64,000 nucleotides of DNA from Thalassospira tepidiphila MCCC 1A03514 (GCF_001662875.1 NZ_JPVZ01000005.1:248001-312000), one strand, 5' to 3'; counted from the first letter of the stretch, positions 1 through 10,592 are shown. The notes: generated by a model from the sequence alone, not told the origin. Made by a program: numbers and translations.

Positions 1-432
1 GGCAAAAGCCCGAAGGCACCCGGCACGGCCGGATCGTTCGCCGCCCTGCCCTTTGGCTGGTTGATCTGGGCCTATGGCGGGAATACGGCATTGATCATCG
101 CCAGCATCGCCGTTTTTGCCATCGGCATCTGGGTCGCCCATCTTTACAGCAACATGCTGGGCATCCATGACGCCGGCGAGATCGTCATTGACGAAGTGGT
201 CGGTCAATGGATGTGTCTGCTTGTCGTGCCGCTTGGCGCGGTCTGGATGGATGCTGTGTGGCTGTTGATTGCCTTTTTGGCATTCCGCATATTTGACGTC
301 ATCAAGCCTTGGCCGATACGCTGGGTTGACCGGCGCGTGGGCGGCGGGTTTGGCATCATGTTTGATGATGTCCTGGCCGGCGTTTTTGCCATGATTGCGC
401 TTGTCGGCGTTGTTTACCTGACTGGCACCTGA
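1..432 (+). CDS. pgpA: Phosphatidylglycerophosphatase A (5' end outside window)
   Basis: PgpA removes the phosphate from phosphatidylglycerophosphate to give phosphatidylglycerol at the inner membrane. The frame is open from base 1 and begins GKSPKAPGTAGSFAALPFGW, the conserved glycine/proline-rich start region of the family, so the true start lies upstream of the window; 143 residues are visible. The acidic motif DAGEIVIDEVVGQW (about residues 57-70 of the visible part) is the family hallmark. Hydrophobic segments at about 20-48, 70-95 and 115-140 fit a small integral membrane enzyme. cinA starts 13 bases after the stop, so the two are probably co-transcribed. Confidence 0.95.
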   Translation, partial: GKSPKAPGTAGSFAALPFGWLIWAYGGNTALIIASIAVFAIGIWVAHLYSNMLGIHDAGEIVIDEVVGQWMCLLVVPLGAVWMDAVWLLIAFLAFRIFDVIKPWPIRWVDRRVGGGFGIMFDDVLAGVFAMIALVGVVYLTGT

Positions 433-445
433 TGGACGAAAGATC

Positions 446-952
446 GTGATGATGAATGACCCTGATCTTCTAAATGCGGCAAGTGCCCTGATCGCGCGCT
501 GCAAGGCCAAGGGCGAAATGATTGCCACGGCCGAATCCTGTACTGGTGGTCTGATCACCGGCACCCTGACCGGCGTTGATGGCAGCTCATCGGTGGTCGA
601 TTGCGGCTTTGTCACCTATTCGAACGAGGCCAAAAACAGCCTGATTGGCGTTGGCAATGACTTGCTCGCCGAACATGGCGCGGTATCGGAACAGGTTGCG
701 CGTGCCATGTGCGAAGGTGCGCTTGATCGTGCACCCAATGCCACCATCGCCGTTTCGGTTACCGGCATTGCCGGTCCGGGCGGCGGAACCGACACCAAAC
801 CGGTCGGGCTTGTTCATTTTGGCTGTGCCGCCAAGGGCCGTGAAACCATCACGACCCACACGGTCTTTCCGGGCGATCGCCATACCGTGCGCAAGGCAAC
901 AGTCCTTAAGGCCTTTGCCCTGATCGAAGAAATGCTGGATCGCAAGGACTAG
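446..952 (+). CDS. cinA: CinA family protein (NMN amidohydrolase domain)
   Basis: A stand-alone CinA C-terminal domain of 168 residues. Characterised members (PncC) deamidate nicotinamide mononucleotide in pyridine nucleotide recycling; that activity is known for the family, not shown here. Visible motifs are ATAESCTGGLI (about 26-36), VTYSNEAK (56-63) and TGIAGPGGGT (106-115). The N-terminal molybdopterin-binding-like domain of full-length CinA is absent, which is normal for the short form. The frame opens GTG-ATG-ATG, so the start could be 446, 449 or 452; a GGACGAAAG stretch lies just upstream. It sits directly behind pgpA and its stop is only 3 bases from the end of the convergent next gene. 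Confidence 0.9.
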   Translation: MMMNDPDLLNAASALIARCKAKGEMIATAESCTGGLITGTLTGVDGSSSVVDCGFVTYSNEAKNSLIGVGNDLLAEHGAVSEQVARAMCEGALDRAPNATIAVSVTGIAGPGGGTDTKPVGLVHFGCAAKGRETITTHTVFPGDRHTVRKATVLKAFALIEEMLDRKD

Positions 953-955
953 GAA

Positions 956-1420
956 TCAGGCCTGATTTTCCGATGTCGGCAAGTTCGGCTCGCCATACAC
1001 TTCGCGCGCACGGGTTTCAAACGCACCCACCATCATCTTGACCGCTTCGTTAAACACAACGCCGATCATTTTCTGCAGAAGTGCTGACCGAAACTCGAAA
1101 TCGACAAAGAAATCAAGCGACGTGCCGCCGTCTTCGTCCTCTTCAAATACCCAGTGATTGTTAAGGTACTTGAACGGCCCTTGCAGATATTCAACATCGA
1201 CCCGGTCCGGGCGCTGCAAGGTGACTTTCGATGTGTATTTTTCACGAAACATCTTAAAGCCGATCACAAGATCCGCCTTAAGCACATTGCCTTCACGCTT
1301 GCGCACCCGCGATGCGACACACCACGGAAGGAACTCCGAATAGGAATCGATATCCGCGACAAGATCAAAGAGTTGTTCCGGCGTATAGGGCAGTTTCCTG
1401 CGCTCTGCATGCGTCGGCAC
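956..1420 (-). CDS. RatA/COQ10-type START-domain protein
   Basis: A 154-residue polyketide-cyclase/START-like protein of the family annotated either as coenzyme Q-binding COQ10 homologue or as RatA toxin. Typical features are the N-terminal PYTPEQLFDLVADIDSYSEFLPWC, here at about residues 11-34, and the C-terminal helix with FNEAVKMMVGAFETRA. Members are thought to bind ubiquinone or a lipid in a hydrophobic cavity; the ribosome-targeting toxin role was described for E. coli RatA and may not apply. No antitoxin partner gene lies next to it, which favours the COQ10-like role. lipA lies 49 bases upstream on the same strand. Confidence 0.88.
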   Translation of the reverse strand: MPTHAERRKLPYTPEQLFDLVADIDSYSEFLPWCVASRVRKREGNVLKADLVIGFKMFREKYTSKVTLQRPDRVDVEYLQGPFKYLNNHWVFEEDEDGGTSLDFFVDFEFRSALLQKMIGVVFNEAVKMMVGAFETRAREVYGEPNLPTSENQA

Positions 1421-1469
1421 GCGATATCTCCCTTGATCGTCGTGGTCTGTGGCTAAACGGGTGAAAGGA

Positions 1470-2468
1470 TTACTGTGCCGCCGTTACGGTCTGTTCCGCC
1501 TTGGCTTTGGCAGCATCGGCAGCAGCCAGCTTCTTCTCGCGCGCTTCACGAAGCTGCTCGAAGTCGCGGTCCGCGTGATAGCTCGACCGTGTTAGCGGCG
1601 TTGCCGACACCATCAAGAAGCCCTTGCCACGTGCCATCGATGCATATTCGTTGAATTCATCAGGTGTCACAAACTTGTGGACCGGCTCGTGCTTAAGGGT
1701 CGGCTGCAGATACTGGCCAATCGTCAGGAAGTCGACATCGGCCACACGCAGGTCATCCATTACCTGTGCCAGTTCCTTGCGTTCCTCACCCAGACCAACC
1801 ATCAGGCCAGATTTGGTAAAGATCGTCGGGTCAATCTGTTTGACGCGATCAAGAATACGCAGCGACTGGTAATAGCGCGCACCCGGACGGATATTGGTAT
1901 AGAGCCTGGGAACGGTTTCAAGATTGTGGTTGAACACGTCCGGACGGGCCTTGGCAACGATTTCAACCGCACCCGGCTTGTCACGGAAGTCCGGCGTCAG
2001 GATTTCAATCGTGGTTTCCGGCGACTTGTGACGGATCGCCTCAATAACGCGGGCAAAGTGTGCTGCCCCGCCATCGGCCAGATCATCACGGTCAACAGAC
2101 GTGATCACAACATGCTTAAGCTGCATGTCGGCAACCGCCATCGCCAGGTTTTCCGGCTCGAACGGGTCAAGCGCGTTCGGCATACCGGTTTTGACGTTAC
2201 AGAACGAACATGCACGCGTGCAGGTATCGCCCATGATCATGAAGGATGCGTGTTTCTTCTGCCAGCATTCGCCGATATTCGGGCATGCGGCTTCTTCACA
2301 CACGGTATGAAGGTTCAGGCCGCGCGCAAGGTCGCGGGTTTCCTGATACCCCTTGGAGGTCGGAGCCTTGACCCTGATCCAGGACGGTTTGCGCCCCGAT
2401 GGGCGATCTGGCCGTTTCTGTTTTTCCGGGTGACGAACGGGTTTCTGTTCGCTGGGCGCCGTCGACAT
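1470..2468 (-). CDS. lipA: Lipoyl synthase
   Basis: LipA is a radical-SAM enzyme that inserts two sulfurs into protein-bound octanoyl groups to make lipoyl cofactor. The auxiliary cluster motif [13 protein letters not shown] and the radical-SAM motif CTRACSFC are both visible in the N-terminal third, and the C-terminal region ends with the conserved SSYHAD segment and an alanine/lysine-rich tail. The frame is open 20 codons further upstream, but the ATG at 2468 has a textbook GGAGGTAA ribosome site seven to eight bases before it, so I use it (332 residues). It follows lpdA by 125 bases; the lipoylated targets, the PdhC and PdhB lipoyl domains, are encoded immediately upstream in the same direction. 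Confidence 0.96.
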   Translation of the reverse strand: MSTAPSEQKPVRHPEKQKRPDRPSGRKPSWIRVKAPTSKGYQETRDLARGLNLHTVCEEAACPNIGECWQKKHASFMIMGDTCTRACSFCNVKTGMPNALDPFEPENLAMAVADMQLKHVVITSVDRDDLADGGAAHFARVIEAIRHKSPETTIEILTPDFRDKPGAVEIVAKARPDVFNHNLETVPRLYTNIRPGARYYQSLRILDRVKQIDPTIFTKSGLMVGLGEERKELAQVMDDLRVADVDFLTIGQYLQPTLKHEPVHKFVTPDEFNEYASMARGKGFLMVSATPLTRSSYHADRDFEQLREAREKKLAAADAAKAKAEQTVTAAQ

Positions 2469-2493
2469 AGAGTTACCTCCGAAGGATTGGACG

Positions 2494-2572
2494 GGCGGCA
2501 ATTTGCCGCCACGCCGCGCATTTGTCAAACCGACATTCGTAAAAGGTGATCATACCGGGCATGTCCGCCCGG
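2494..2572 (-). other. Two hairpins in the lpdA-lipA gap
   Basis: Two perfect stem-loops lie between lpdA and lipA on the minus strand: arms 2555-2560/2567-2572 (CCGGGC and GCCCGG) just after the lpdA stop, and arms 2494-2500/2504-2510 (GGCGGCA and TGCCGCC) just before the lipA ribosome site. The first is followed by only a short T-rich stretch about 11 bases away, so it is not a convincing intrinsic terminator. They may stabilise transcript ends or reduce readthrough from pdh genes into lipA. Confidence 0.4.
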
Positions 2573-2593
2573 CACGACACAACATCTCAAGCT

Positions 2594-3991
2594 CTAGAAG
2601 TGGATCGCACGGCCATAGGCGTCAAGGACCGACTCATGCATCATTTCCGAAAGCGTCGGATGCGGGAAGACCGTATGCATCAGATCTTCCTCGGTCGTTT
2701 CAAGACCCATCGCAACCACAAAGCCCTGGATCAGCTCGGTCACTTCGGCACCAACCATGTGCGCGCCAAGCAATTCACCGGTCTTGGCATCAAACACGGT
2801 CTTGACCAGACCTTCTGCCTCGCCAAGGGCGACCGCCTTGCCATTGCCGATGAACGGGAACTTGCCGACCTTGACTTCATAACCGGCATCTTTGGCCTTG
2901 GCTTCGGTCAGACCGACACTTGCGACCTGCGGATGGCAATAGGTGCAACCCGGGATCTTGCGCGGATCAAGCGGATGAACGCCTTTGACACCGGCAATCT
3001 TTTCAATGCAGATAACACCTTCGTGCTCGGCCTTGTGTGCCAGCATCGGCGGACCGGCAACGTCACCAATGGCATAGATGCCCGGTTCTGCAGTTGCCGA
3101 ATACTCGTTGGTATCGATCACGTTGCGATCAACCTTGACCTTGGTGGTTTCAAGACCAAGACCTTCGGTATTGCCGATCACACCAACAGCCGAAATTACG
3201 CGATCAACGGTCAATTCCTGTTTCTTGCCGTCCTTGGTTTCCACCGTGACGACAACGTTATCGGAATTGCGCTTAAGGTTCGCGACCTTGGCTTCGGTCA
3301 GGATCTTCATCCCGTCCTTGGTCATCATCTTCTGTGCCAGGCCAGCGACTTCCTTGTCTTCAACCGGCATGATCTGCGGCATGATTTCCACCACGGTCAC
3401 ATCCGCACCCATGGTGTGATAGAAGCTGGCAAACTCGATCCCGATGGCACCGGAACCCACCACAACAAGGCTTTTGGGCATCTTGTCAGGCGTCATCGCC
3501 TTTTTGTAATCCCAGACAACCTTGCCGTCGGCCTCAAGCCCCGGCAGTGAACGGGCACGCGCACCGGTCGCGATGATATAATTCTTCGCGGTATAGGTAC
3601 CCTTGTCCTTGCCTTCGACCACGATCTTTTTCGGGCCGTCGAACTTGGCTTCACCGTTGATCACGGTCACCTTGTTCTTTTTCAGCAAATGACCAACACC
3701 ACCGGCAAGCTGCTTGGACACGCCGCGCGAACGCTGGATCACCGCATCCAGATCAAAGGACGGCTTTTCACATGAAAGGCCATAATCCTTTGCGTGGTGC
3801 ATGTTGCGATAAACTTCGGCCGAACGCAGCAGCGCCTTGGTCGGGATGCAGCCCCAGTTCAGGCAAATGCCGCCAACATGTTCACGTTCAACAACAGCCG
3901 TTTTCAGGCCAAGCTGGGCCGCACGGATTGCGGTTACATAACCACCCGGGCCTGCGCCAATCACGATTACGTCGAAATTGTTATCCGCCAT
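2594..3991 (-). CDS. lpdA: Dihydrolipoamide dehydrogenase (E3)
   Basis: The FAD-containing E3 subunit re-oxidises dihydrolipoyl groups of the pyruvate dehydrogenase complex and passes electrons to NAD. The 465 residues begin with the FAD-binding VIGAGPGGYVTAIRAAQLG; the redox-active disulfide lies in GGICLNWGCIPTKALL (about 40-55); an NAD-binding VVGSGAIGIEFA and the FAD-contacting YAIGDVAGPPMLAHKA follow; and the C-terminal active-site HTVFPHPTLSEMMHE is present. The ATG is preceded by AAGGAGAT at good spacing. It is the fourth gene of the pdhA-pdhB-pdhC-lpdA cluster and is dedicated by position to PDH, although E3 can also serve other 2-oxo acid dehydrogenases. Confidence 0.97.
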   Translation of the reverse strand: MADNNFDVIVIGAGPGGYVTAIRAAQLGLKTAVVEREHVGGICLNWGCIPTKALLRSAEVYRNMHHAKDYGLSCEKPSFDLDAVIQRSRGVSKQLAGGVGHLLKKNKVTVINGEAKFDGPKKIVVEGKDKGTYTAKNYIIATGARARSLPGLEADGKVVWDYKKAMTPDKMPKSLVVVGSGAIGIEFASFYHTMGADVTVVEIMPQIMPVEDKEVAGLAQKMMTKDGMKILTEAKVANLKRNSDNVVVTVETKDGKKQELTVDRVISAVGVIGNTEGLGLETTKVKVDRNVIDTNEYSATAEPGIYAIGDVAGPPMLAHKAEHEGVICIEKIAGVKGVHPLDPRKIPGCTYCHPQVASVGLTEAKAKDAGYEVKVGKFPFIGNGKAVALGEAEGLVKTVFDAKTGELLGAHMVGAEVTELIQGFVVAMGLETTEEDLMHTVFPHPTLSEMMHESVLDAYGRAIHF

Positions 3992-4049
3992 CGTAGGATC
4001 TCCTTCGCCTGCCCTTTAATGGTTGCAGGTCTTTTAAATTCAAATGCTT

Positions 4050-4073
4050 GCGGGGACTTGTTAAAGCCCCCGC
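4050..4073 (-). other. GC-rich hairpin between pdhC and lpdA
   Basis: On the minus strand a stem forms from GCGGGG (4050-4055) and CCCCGC (4068-4073), extended inward by CTT/AAG. It lies just after the pdhC stop. The following bases are AAGCATTTGAATTT, a weak U-tract, so this may be a leaky terminator or an mRNA processing and stability element that sets lpdA level relative to pdhABC. Confidence 0.4.
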
Positions 4074-4086
4074 GCAACTTTGGACC

Positions 4087-5424
4087 CTAGAGCAACATGC
4101 TCAGCGGATCTTCAATAAGCTTTTTGAATTCGGCCATGAATTCCGCACCGACTGCGCCATCGACCGCGCGATGGTCAACAGAAAGGGTGCAGGTCATGAC
4201 AGTGGCGATTGCCAGTGCACCGTCCTTGACGACCGGGCGCTGTTCACCCGCACCAACTGCAAGGATGCAGCCCTGCGGCGGATTGATAATCGCCGAGAAG
4301 TCCTTGATGCCGAACATGCCCAGGTTAGATACCGAGAAGGTCCCACCCTGATAATCTTCCGGCTTCAGTTTGCCGTCACGTGCCTTGCCAGCCAGTGCTT
4401 TCATCTCGCCTGAGATTTCAGCAAGGCCTTTCGAACCGGCATCACGAACAACCGGCGTGATCAGGCCACCTTCTATGGCAACCGCCACCGAGATATCCTG
4501 TTTCTTGCACTGCAGGGTCGCCTTGTCGGTCCAGATGGAGTTCGCAGCCGGAACCTTTTTCAGCGCCAGCGACACCGCACGGATGACGAAATCATTTACC
4601 GAAATCTTGACACCCTCGCCCGCCTTTTCATTCAGCTGCTTGCGGGTGGCCAACAGATTGTCGAGTTCGCAATCCACCGTCAGGTAGAAGTGCGGAACCT
4701 GCTGCTTGGATTCGGTCAGGCGACGCGCGATGGTTTTGCGCATGCCGCTGTTCGGAATTTCTTCGTATTCCGGAAGACCGGTAAGATCCGGGTTCCAGCC
4801 AGATGCGGCCGGTGCACTTGCTGCTGCCGGTGCGTCTGCCGATTTCTTGTCTTCGGATGCGGCAGACTTTTCGGCCGGTTTCGACGACAGAGCCGCCTCA
4901 ATATCGCGTTTCACGATACGACCACGCGGGCCCGAACCGGAAACGTCGGAAAGCTCGACACCTTCGTTGGCTGCAATACGCCGCGCAAGCGGGCTTGCCT
5001 TGATGCGCTTGCCACCGGAAACCGGGGCAGCCGGTGCCGGTTTGTCGTCACCAGAAGCCGATTTTTCGGCTGTTGCTGGTGCCTTTTCCTCTTTGGCGTC
5101 GTCCTTTGCCGGCGCACTTTCGCCGCCACCAGACGTACTGGCAGCAGACGTGTCCGCACCCTCAAGCGCGCTTTCGTCTTCGTCTTCCTCAAGCAGCAAC
5201 GCGATAACTTCGTTTACCGCAACGTTTTCGCTGCCTTCAGAAACAAGGATTTTACCGATCTTGCCTTCGTCAACGGCTTCGACTTCCATCGTGGCTTTGT
5301 CGGTTTCGATTTCGGCGATGACGTCACCCGATTCAACGGTGTCGCCTTCCTTGACGTGCCATTTCGCCAAGGTGCCTTCGGTCATGGTCGGCGACAAGGC
5401 CGGCATCAATACTTTTACAGGCAT
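4087..5424 (-). CDS. pdhC: Pyruvate dehydrogenase E2, dihydrolipoamide acetyltransferase
   Basis: E2 core of the PDH complex: it carries acetyl groups on lipoyl-lysine and transfers them to CoA. The 445 residues contain one lipoyl domain (1-76) with the modified lysine in [11 protein letters not shown] (K43), an Ala/Pro/Ser-rich flexible linker, the E1/E3-binding domain ([19 protein letters not shown], about 143-161), a second linker, and the catalytic domain ending with the active-site [16 protein letters not shown]. The ATG has a GGGAG ribosome site. Its lipoyl domain is almost the same as the one fused to PdhB next door. Confidence 0.97.
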   Translation of the reverse strand: MPVKVLMPALSPTMTEGTLAKWHVKEGDTVESGDVIAEIETDKATMEVEAVDEGKIGKILVSEGSENVAVNEVIALLLEEDEDESALEGADTSAASTSGGGESAPAKDDAKEEKAPATAEKSASGDDKPAPAAPVSGGKRIKASPLARRIAANEGVELSDVSGSGPRGRIVKRDIEAALSSKPAEKSAASEDKKSADAPAAASAPAASGWNPDLTGLPEYEEIPNSGMRKTIARRLTESKQQVPHFYLTVDCELDNLLATRKQLNEKAGEGVKISVNDFVIRAVSLALKKVPAANSIWTDKATLQCKKQDISVAVAIEGGLITPVVRDAGSKGLAEISGEMKALAGKARDGKLKPEDYQGGTFSVSNLGMFGIKDFSAIINPPQGCILAVGAGEQRPVVKDGALAIATVMTCTLSVDHRAVDGAVGAEFMAEFKKLIEDPLSMLL

Positions 5425-5488
5425 GAACGCATTCTCCCGGTAACGGGGCGGCGCGGTGTAACCCGCGACCAGCCCCTGTCCGTCTTAC

Positions 5489-6943
5489 TTAGCGATAGCA
5501 AACGGCCTTGGCCGCGGCGACGATGTGGCTGTCCTGCGGAAGCGCAAGCGCCTCCAGGTTGGCAGCATACGGCATCGGAACGTCTTCGCCGGTTACACGG
5601 GCAACCGGTGCATCGAGGTAATCAAATGCATGTTCCATCGCAACAGAAGCGATTTCCGCACCAATACCCGAGAAGTGCCAGCCTTCCTCAACAGTCACCA
5701 GACGGTTGGTCTTCATGACCGAGCGCACGATGGTATTCACATCCAGCGGACGGATGGTGCGCAGGTTGATGACCTCTGCCGAGATGCCCTGCTCTGCCAG
5801 TTGCTCGGCCGCCTTAAGCGCCTTGCCCACCATGATCGAGAAGGCAACGATGGTGACATCGGTCCCTTCGCGTTCGATCTTGGCCTGACCAATCGGCAGG
5901 ACGAAATCTTCGTCGTCAGGCACTTCAAAGCTCTGACCGTACATGATTTCGTTTTCAAGGAAGACAATCGGGTTCGGGTCACGAATAGCCGCCTTCAGAA
6001 GGCCTTTGGCATCTGCGGCCGACCACGGTGCAACAACCTTGAGACCCGGGCAATGTGCATACCAGGATGCATAGCACTGCGAGTGCTGGGCACCGACGCG
6101 CGATGCGGCACCGTTCGGGCCACGGAATACGATCGGGCAACCAAGCTGGCCACCAGACATGTACAGCGTCTTCGCAGCAGAGTTGATGATCTGGTCAATC
6201 GCCTGCATTGCGAAGTTAAAGGTCATGAATTCCAGAACCGGCTTAAGGCCCATAAAGGCCGAACCGGTTGCAAGACCGGTGAAACCGTGCTCGGTGATCG
6301 GGGTATCGATCACGCGCTTGTCACCGAATTCATCGAGCAGCCCCTGGGTAACCTTGTAGGCACCCTGATACTGCGCAACTTCTTCACCCATGACGAAGAC
6401 GTTTTCGTCAGACCGCATTTCTTCGGCCATTGCATCGCGCAGGGCTTCACGAACGGTCTGGGTTTTAAAGCTGGTATAGGTCTTTTCGTCCTGGGTCGCG
6501 TTCATCACGCTCATTGCGCGCGGCTCAGCGTCAGAACGTTCAATCGCACCACTGGCAGAAACCGGCGCAGCATTCGAAGATGCCGATGCCGGGGCTTTGT
6601 CAGAAGACTCTTCCTTGGAAGCTTCTTCTTCTTTTGCCGGTGCGGCGTCTTTCTTGGGTTCAGAGGACGCAGAAACGTTATCAAGTGCGGACGCGTCTTC
6701 GTCTTCTTCAAGGATATAGGCAATCACCTGATTGACCGCGACATTCTCGGTACCGGCTTCGATAACGAGCTTACCAATGGTGCCCTCGTCTACGGCCTCG
6801 ACTTCCATCGTGGCTTTGTCGGTTTCGATTTCTGCGATCACGTCACCGGATGCGACAGTGTCGCCTTCCTTGACGTTCCATTTGGCAAGTGTGCCTTCGG
6901 TCATGGTCGGCGACAGGGCCGGCATCAAAACTTCAATCGGCAT
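5489..6943 (-). CDS. pdhB: Pyruvate dehydrogenase E1 beta with N-terminal lipoyl domain
   Basis: The beta chain of the thiamine-diphosphate E1 enzyme. Residues 1-76 are a complete lipoyl domain with the acceptor lysine K43 in [11 protein letters not shown]; an acidic Ala/Ser/Lys linker runs to about 155; the transketolase-like body ([14 protein letters not shown] onward, 484 residues in all) follows, with the TPP-pyrimidine domain and the C-terminal transketolase domain ([18 protein letters not shown]). A fused lipoyl domain on E1-beta is a known alphaproteobacterial arrangement and gives the complex lipoyl arms on both E1 and E2. It lies 53 bases after pdhA and 64 bases before pdhC. Confidence 0.97.
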   Translation of the reverse strand: MPIEVLMPALSPTMTEGTLAKWNVKEGDTVASGDVIAEIETDKATMEVEAVDEGTIGKLVIEAGTENVAVNQVIAYILEEDEDASALDNVSASSEPKKDAAPAKEEEASKEESSDKAPASASSNAAPVSASGAIERSDAEPRAMSVMNATQDEKTYTSFKTQTVREALRDAMAEEMRSDENVFVMGEEVAQYQGAYKVTQGLLDEFGDKRVIDTPITEHGFTGLATGSAFMGLKPVLEFMTFNFAMQAIDQIINSAAKTLYMSGGQLGCPIVFRGPNGAASRVGAQHSQCYASWYAHCPGLKVVAPWSAADAKGLLKAAIRDPNPIVFLENEIMYGQSFEVPDDEDFVLPIGQAKIEREGTDVTIVAFSIMVGKALKAAEQLAEQGISAEVINLRTIRPLDVNTIVRSVMKTNRLVTVEEGWHFSGIGAEIASVAMEHAFDYLDAPVARVTGEDVPMPYAANLEALALPQDSHIVAAAKAVCYR

Positions 6944-6996
6944 TGTTCCCTCTCTCCCGGGAAATATCGTTCAAAAGCGGTTCGCAGAGCTTGCGA

Positions 6997-8010
6997 TCAC
7001 GCGTCGATCAGAATGTCGGTAAACAGTTCGGAAACATCCGGTTCCGGGCTGTTCTGCGCGAACTCGGCCGCTTTTGCGACTTCGGCTTTAACTTCCTTGT
7101 CGATGTCTTTCAGACCGGATTCATCAATGATGTCACCGTCGATCAGGAGTTTTTTGACCATATCAATCGGATCGTGCTCTTTACGCATTTTGTCGAGCTC
7201 GTCCTTGGTACGGTATTTCGCCGGGTCGGACATGGAATGCCCGCGATAGCGATAGGTTTTCAGCTCAAGGATATAAGGCCCCTTGCCTGAACGGCAATGT
7301 TCCACAGCGCGCTCACCAGCAGCCTTGACCGCCAGAACGTCCATGCCATCAACCTGCTCACCGGGAATGCCATAGGCCTTACCACGTTCATACAGGTCAG
7401 GGCTCGACGAGTGACGCTGGGTCGAAGTGCCCATCGCATACTGGTTGTTCTCGATGCAGTAAATCACCGGAAGCTGCCAAAGGGCTGCCATGTTGAATGC
7501 TTCATAGACCTGGCCCTGGTTGACGGCACCGTCACCCAGATAGGTCATGCAAACCTTGTTTTCGCCACGGTATTTGTAGCTAAAGGCAATACCGGTTCCA
7601 AGCGGAACCTGCGCACCCACGATACCATGACCACCATAGAAATTCTTTTCCTTGGAGAACATGTGCATCGAGCCGCCTTTACCGCGGGAATACCCGCCTT
7701 CGCGGCCCGTCAGTTCGGCCATCACACCGGCGGCATCCATGCCGGTTGCAAGCATATGCCCGTGATCGCGATAACTGGTGATAACACCATCTTCGTTCGA
7801 TGCGGCGGCCTGCATGCCGACAACAACGGCTTCCTGCCCGATATAAAGGTGGCAGAAACCGCCAATGAGACCCATGCCATACAGCTGACCGGCTTTTTCT
7901 TCAAAGCGACGGATCAGAAGCATTTCACGGTAATATTTGAGGAGATCGTCACTGCTCGCCTGATTGTCGGCGCGCGTCGTGCCGCGTTTGCGTTTTGGTG
8001 TGGTCGCCAT
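6997..8010 (-). CDS. pdhA: Pyruvate dehydrogenase E1 alpha
   Basis: The alpha chain of E1, which decarboxylates pyruvate on thiamine diphosphate. The 337 residues show the TPP/Mg motif GDGAVNQGQVYEAFNMAALW ending at CIENN, and the YRGHSMSDPAKYRT loop that in mitochondrial E1 carries regulatory serines. The start ATG has a strong GGGAGGAAA ribosome site. It is the first gene of the pdhA-pdhB-pdhC-lpdA-lipA series and is preceded by a long non-coding stretch (8011-8575), where its promoter is expected. A short lysine/arginine-rich N-terminus (TPKRKRGTTR) precedes the E1 domain. Confidence 0.97.
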   Translation of the reverse strand: MATTPKRKRGTTRADNQASSDDLLKYYREMLLIRRFEEKAGQLYGMGLIGGFCHLYIGQEAVVVGMQAAASNEDGVITSYRDHGHMLATGMDAAGVMAELTGREGGYSRGKGGSMHMFSKEKNFYGGHGIVGAQVPLGTGIAFSYKYRGENKVCMTYLGDGAVNQGQVYEAFNMAALWQLPVIYCIENNQYAMGTSTQRHSSSPDLYERGKAYGIPGEQVDGMDVLAVKAAGERAVEHCRSGKGPYILELKTYRYRGHSMSDPAKYRTKDELDKMRKEHDPIDMVKKLLIDGDIIDESGLKDIDKEVKAEVAKAAEFAQNSPEPDVSELFTDILIDA

Positions 8011-8575
8011 GTTTCCTCCCGGTGGATGGCTATCGCTTAAGCATCATGTATGAGTGCTTAATTCGGTACTGGACCACCGAAATGACTACCGAAAACAGAC
8101 CACAAGGGCAAGCAATCTAACCTCGATTAAACTGTTGTTTTGCAACGCACAATCACAAATAAACCTGATTTAAGTTAATCTTTGAGTTTACGCGTTTTTA
8201 CAGAGTTGCAGGATTTTCAGCACCTTGGACGCCTGCTTTAAAACTCGTTCATTCCCCTGCGTCACAAATGCTATGCTTTCGCGGGGATAATACCGCATAG
8301 CAGCGCAAAACGGAAAACAACCGAAAGAATGCATTGTATATCAATGACCTCTACTTGGTTTGGCAAAATAGCGCCCTAAACCAGAAGTCAGTTTAAACAA
8401 CGACTTACCCGTTTGCGATTATTGCTGAACACAATTCACAACCCAAAATTTCTGTCAAACTGTGATCTGGTCAACAGTACAGAGCCATTTTACGCAGAGA
8501 AATGCGATTGTGCTGTCAGCGGATTCTCTCGCACCACATCCCCTGCCCACTCAAAGCAGGCATCAGGCATCAGGC
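8011..8575. promoter_or_regulatory. 565-base non-coding region upstream of pdhA
   Basis: No credible gene here; the small plus-strand open frames do not resemble proteins. The region must hold the pdhA promoter and the end of the ftsB transcript. It is AT-rich compared with its neighbours, especially 8090-8200. Two inverted repeats stand out: GCTATGC (8270-8276) with GCATAGC (8295-8301), and CATTG-TATAT-CAATG (8332-8346). A smaller GTTG-N5-CAAC lies near 8133-8145. I could not pick a single convincing -35/-10 pair. The palindromes are candidate binding sites for a regulator of pyruvate dehydrogenase, by position only. Confidence 0.5.
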
Positions 8576-8935
8576 TCAGTTGGCGTCGGTTGCGGCCGCA
8601 GCCGTGATGACATCGCTATAGCCATCATGGTGGAAAATGATCACATCGTCGGGATGGGCGGCATTCAGCATCGCACGCGCCCGCTCATCAAGCAGATCCG
8701 GATCAAGGTGGCTCGAACGCAGCGAAAGCACATGCTGTTCAAGCAATTTGCGGCGCTCGGTCGTTTCTTCAAGAACCTGGGTGATCTGGCTGACGCGGTC
8801 TTGCATCGACCAGTAATTCAAAAGCCCGCGTTCGCCTTCGACACTGTGAAAGATGAAATACGCCATCACGGTAAATGCGATTACCGGTGCGACAGCCTGT
8901 TTCAGGCGAAGAATGACCGGTGAACTGGACGACAT
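8576..8935 (-). CDS. ftsB: Septum formation initiator FtsB/DivIC family
   Basis: A small bitopic division protein of 119 residues. A short cytoplasmic N-terminus is followed by one membrane helix (about 15-31, VAPVIAFTVMAYFIFHS), the family GERGLLNYW segment, and a coiled-coil region (about 45-75, MQDRVSQITQVLEETTERRK), then a periplasmic tail. FtsB works with FtsL and FtsQ to activate septal peptidoglycan synthesis. Its place between eno and pdhA is the usual one in alphaproteobacteria. It is separated from eno by about 400 bases and has its own upstream region with two inverted repeats (8996-9055), so it is likely transcribed alone. Confidence 0.92.
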   Translation of the reverse strand: MSSSSPVILRLKQAVAPVIAFTVMAYFIFHSVEGERGLLNYWSMQDRVSQITQVLEETTERRKLLEQHVLSLRSSHLDPDLLDERARAMLNAAHPDDVIIFHHDGYSDVITAAAATDAN

Positions 8936-8995
8936 TTACCTTATGCCCCTTGCACATCTGTGCGACGTGATGACCAAATACTTCGTTCCGGTCGC

Positions 8996-9055
8996 ATAAC
9001 GTAAAAACCACATACGTTATTTCGCTTGTCTGACAATGATTTACCATTGGACAAG
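8996..9055 (-). promoter_or_regulatory. Paired inverted repeats upstream of ftsB
   Basis: In the 316-base gap before ftsB I see ATAACGTA (8996-9003) with its exact reverse complement TACGTTAT (9013-9020), and next to it CTTGTC-tga-CAATG (9025-9038) facing CATTG-GACAAG (9045-9055), a hairpin with a three-base bulge. On the minus strand a TTGTCA hexamer falls inside the second repeat, and 16 bases further a TATGTG lies beside the first, so the repeats overlap a possible weak promoter for ftsB. This looks like an operator arrangement, but the bound protein is unknown. Confidence 0.4.
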
Positions 9056-9193
9056 TCGGGAAAACCGGCAAGATTACCCGTAACCATGCGCATATTCGGG
9101 TAAAAATAGAGTTAAGCAATCTGCGCAAAGCTGCGCGATTACGCTCAATTCACTAATCCTGATATTCGAATTTATCACTTGGCGCCCATACAA

Positions 9194-9227
9194 AACAGGC
9201 CGCCTCCGGATAAGGAAGCGGCCTGTT
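9194..9227 (-). terminator. Intrinsic terminator after eno
   Basis: On the minus strand AACAGGCCGC pairs with GCGGCCTGTT (arms 9218-9227 and 9194-9203), with a further short inner stem and a six-base loop, followed by TTTTG. It starts 25 bases after the eno stop codon and ends the eno transcript. Confidence 0.85.
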
Positions 9228-9251
9228 ACGCCGTCGAAATATCAGCAGCCC

Positions 9252-10565
<1,314 letters not shown>

Positions 10566-10592
10566 TCAGGCATGCAGGTTACAGCAAAAAAG

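Noticed and set aside
5525-7249. 574-codon open frame on the plus strand opposite pdhB/pdhA
   Set aside because: It is the antisense shadow of strong pdhB and pdhA coding sequence; the translation is rich in Arg/His/Cys and shows no domain.
8413-8923. Plus-strand open frames overlapping the ftsB end and the pdhA upstream gap
   Set aside because: No ribosome site and no protein-like composition; the larger one is antisense to ftsB.
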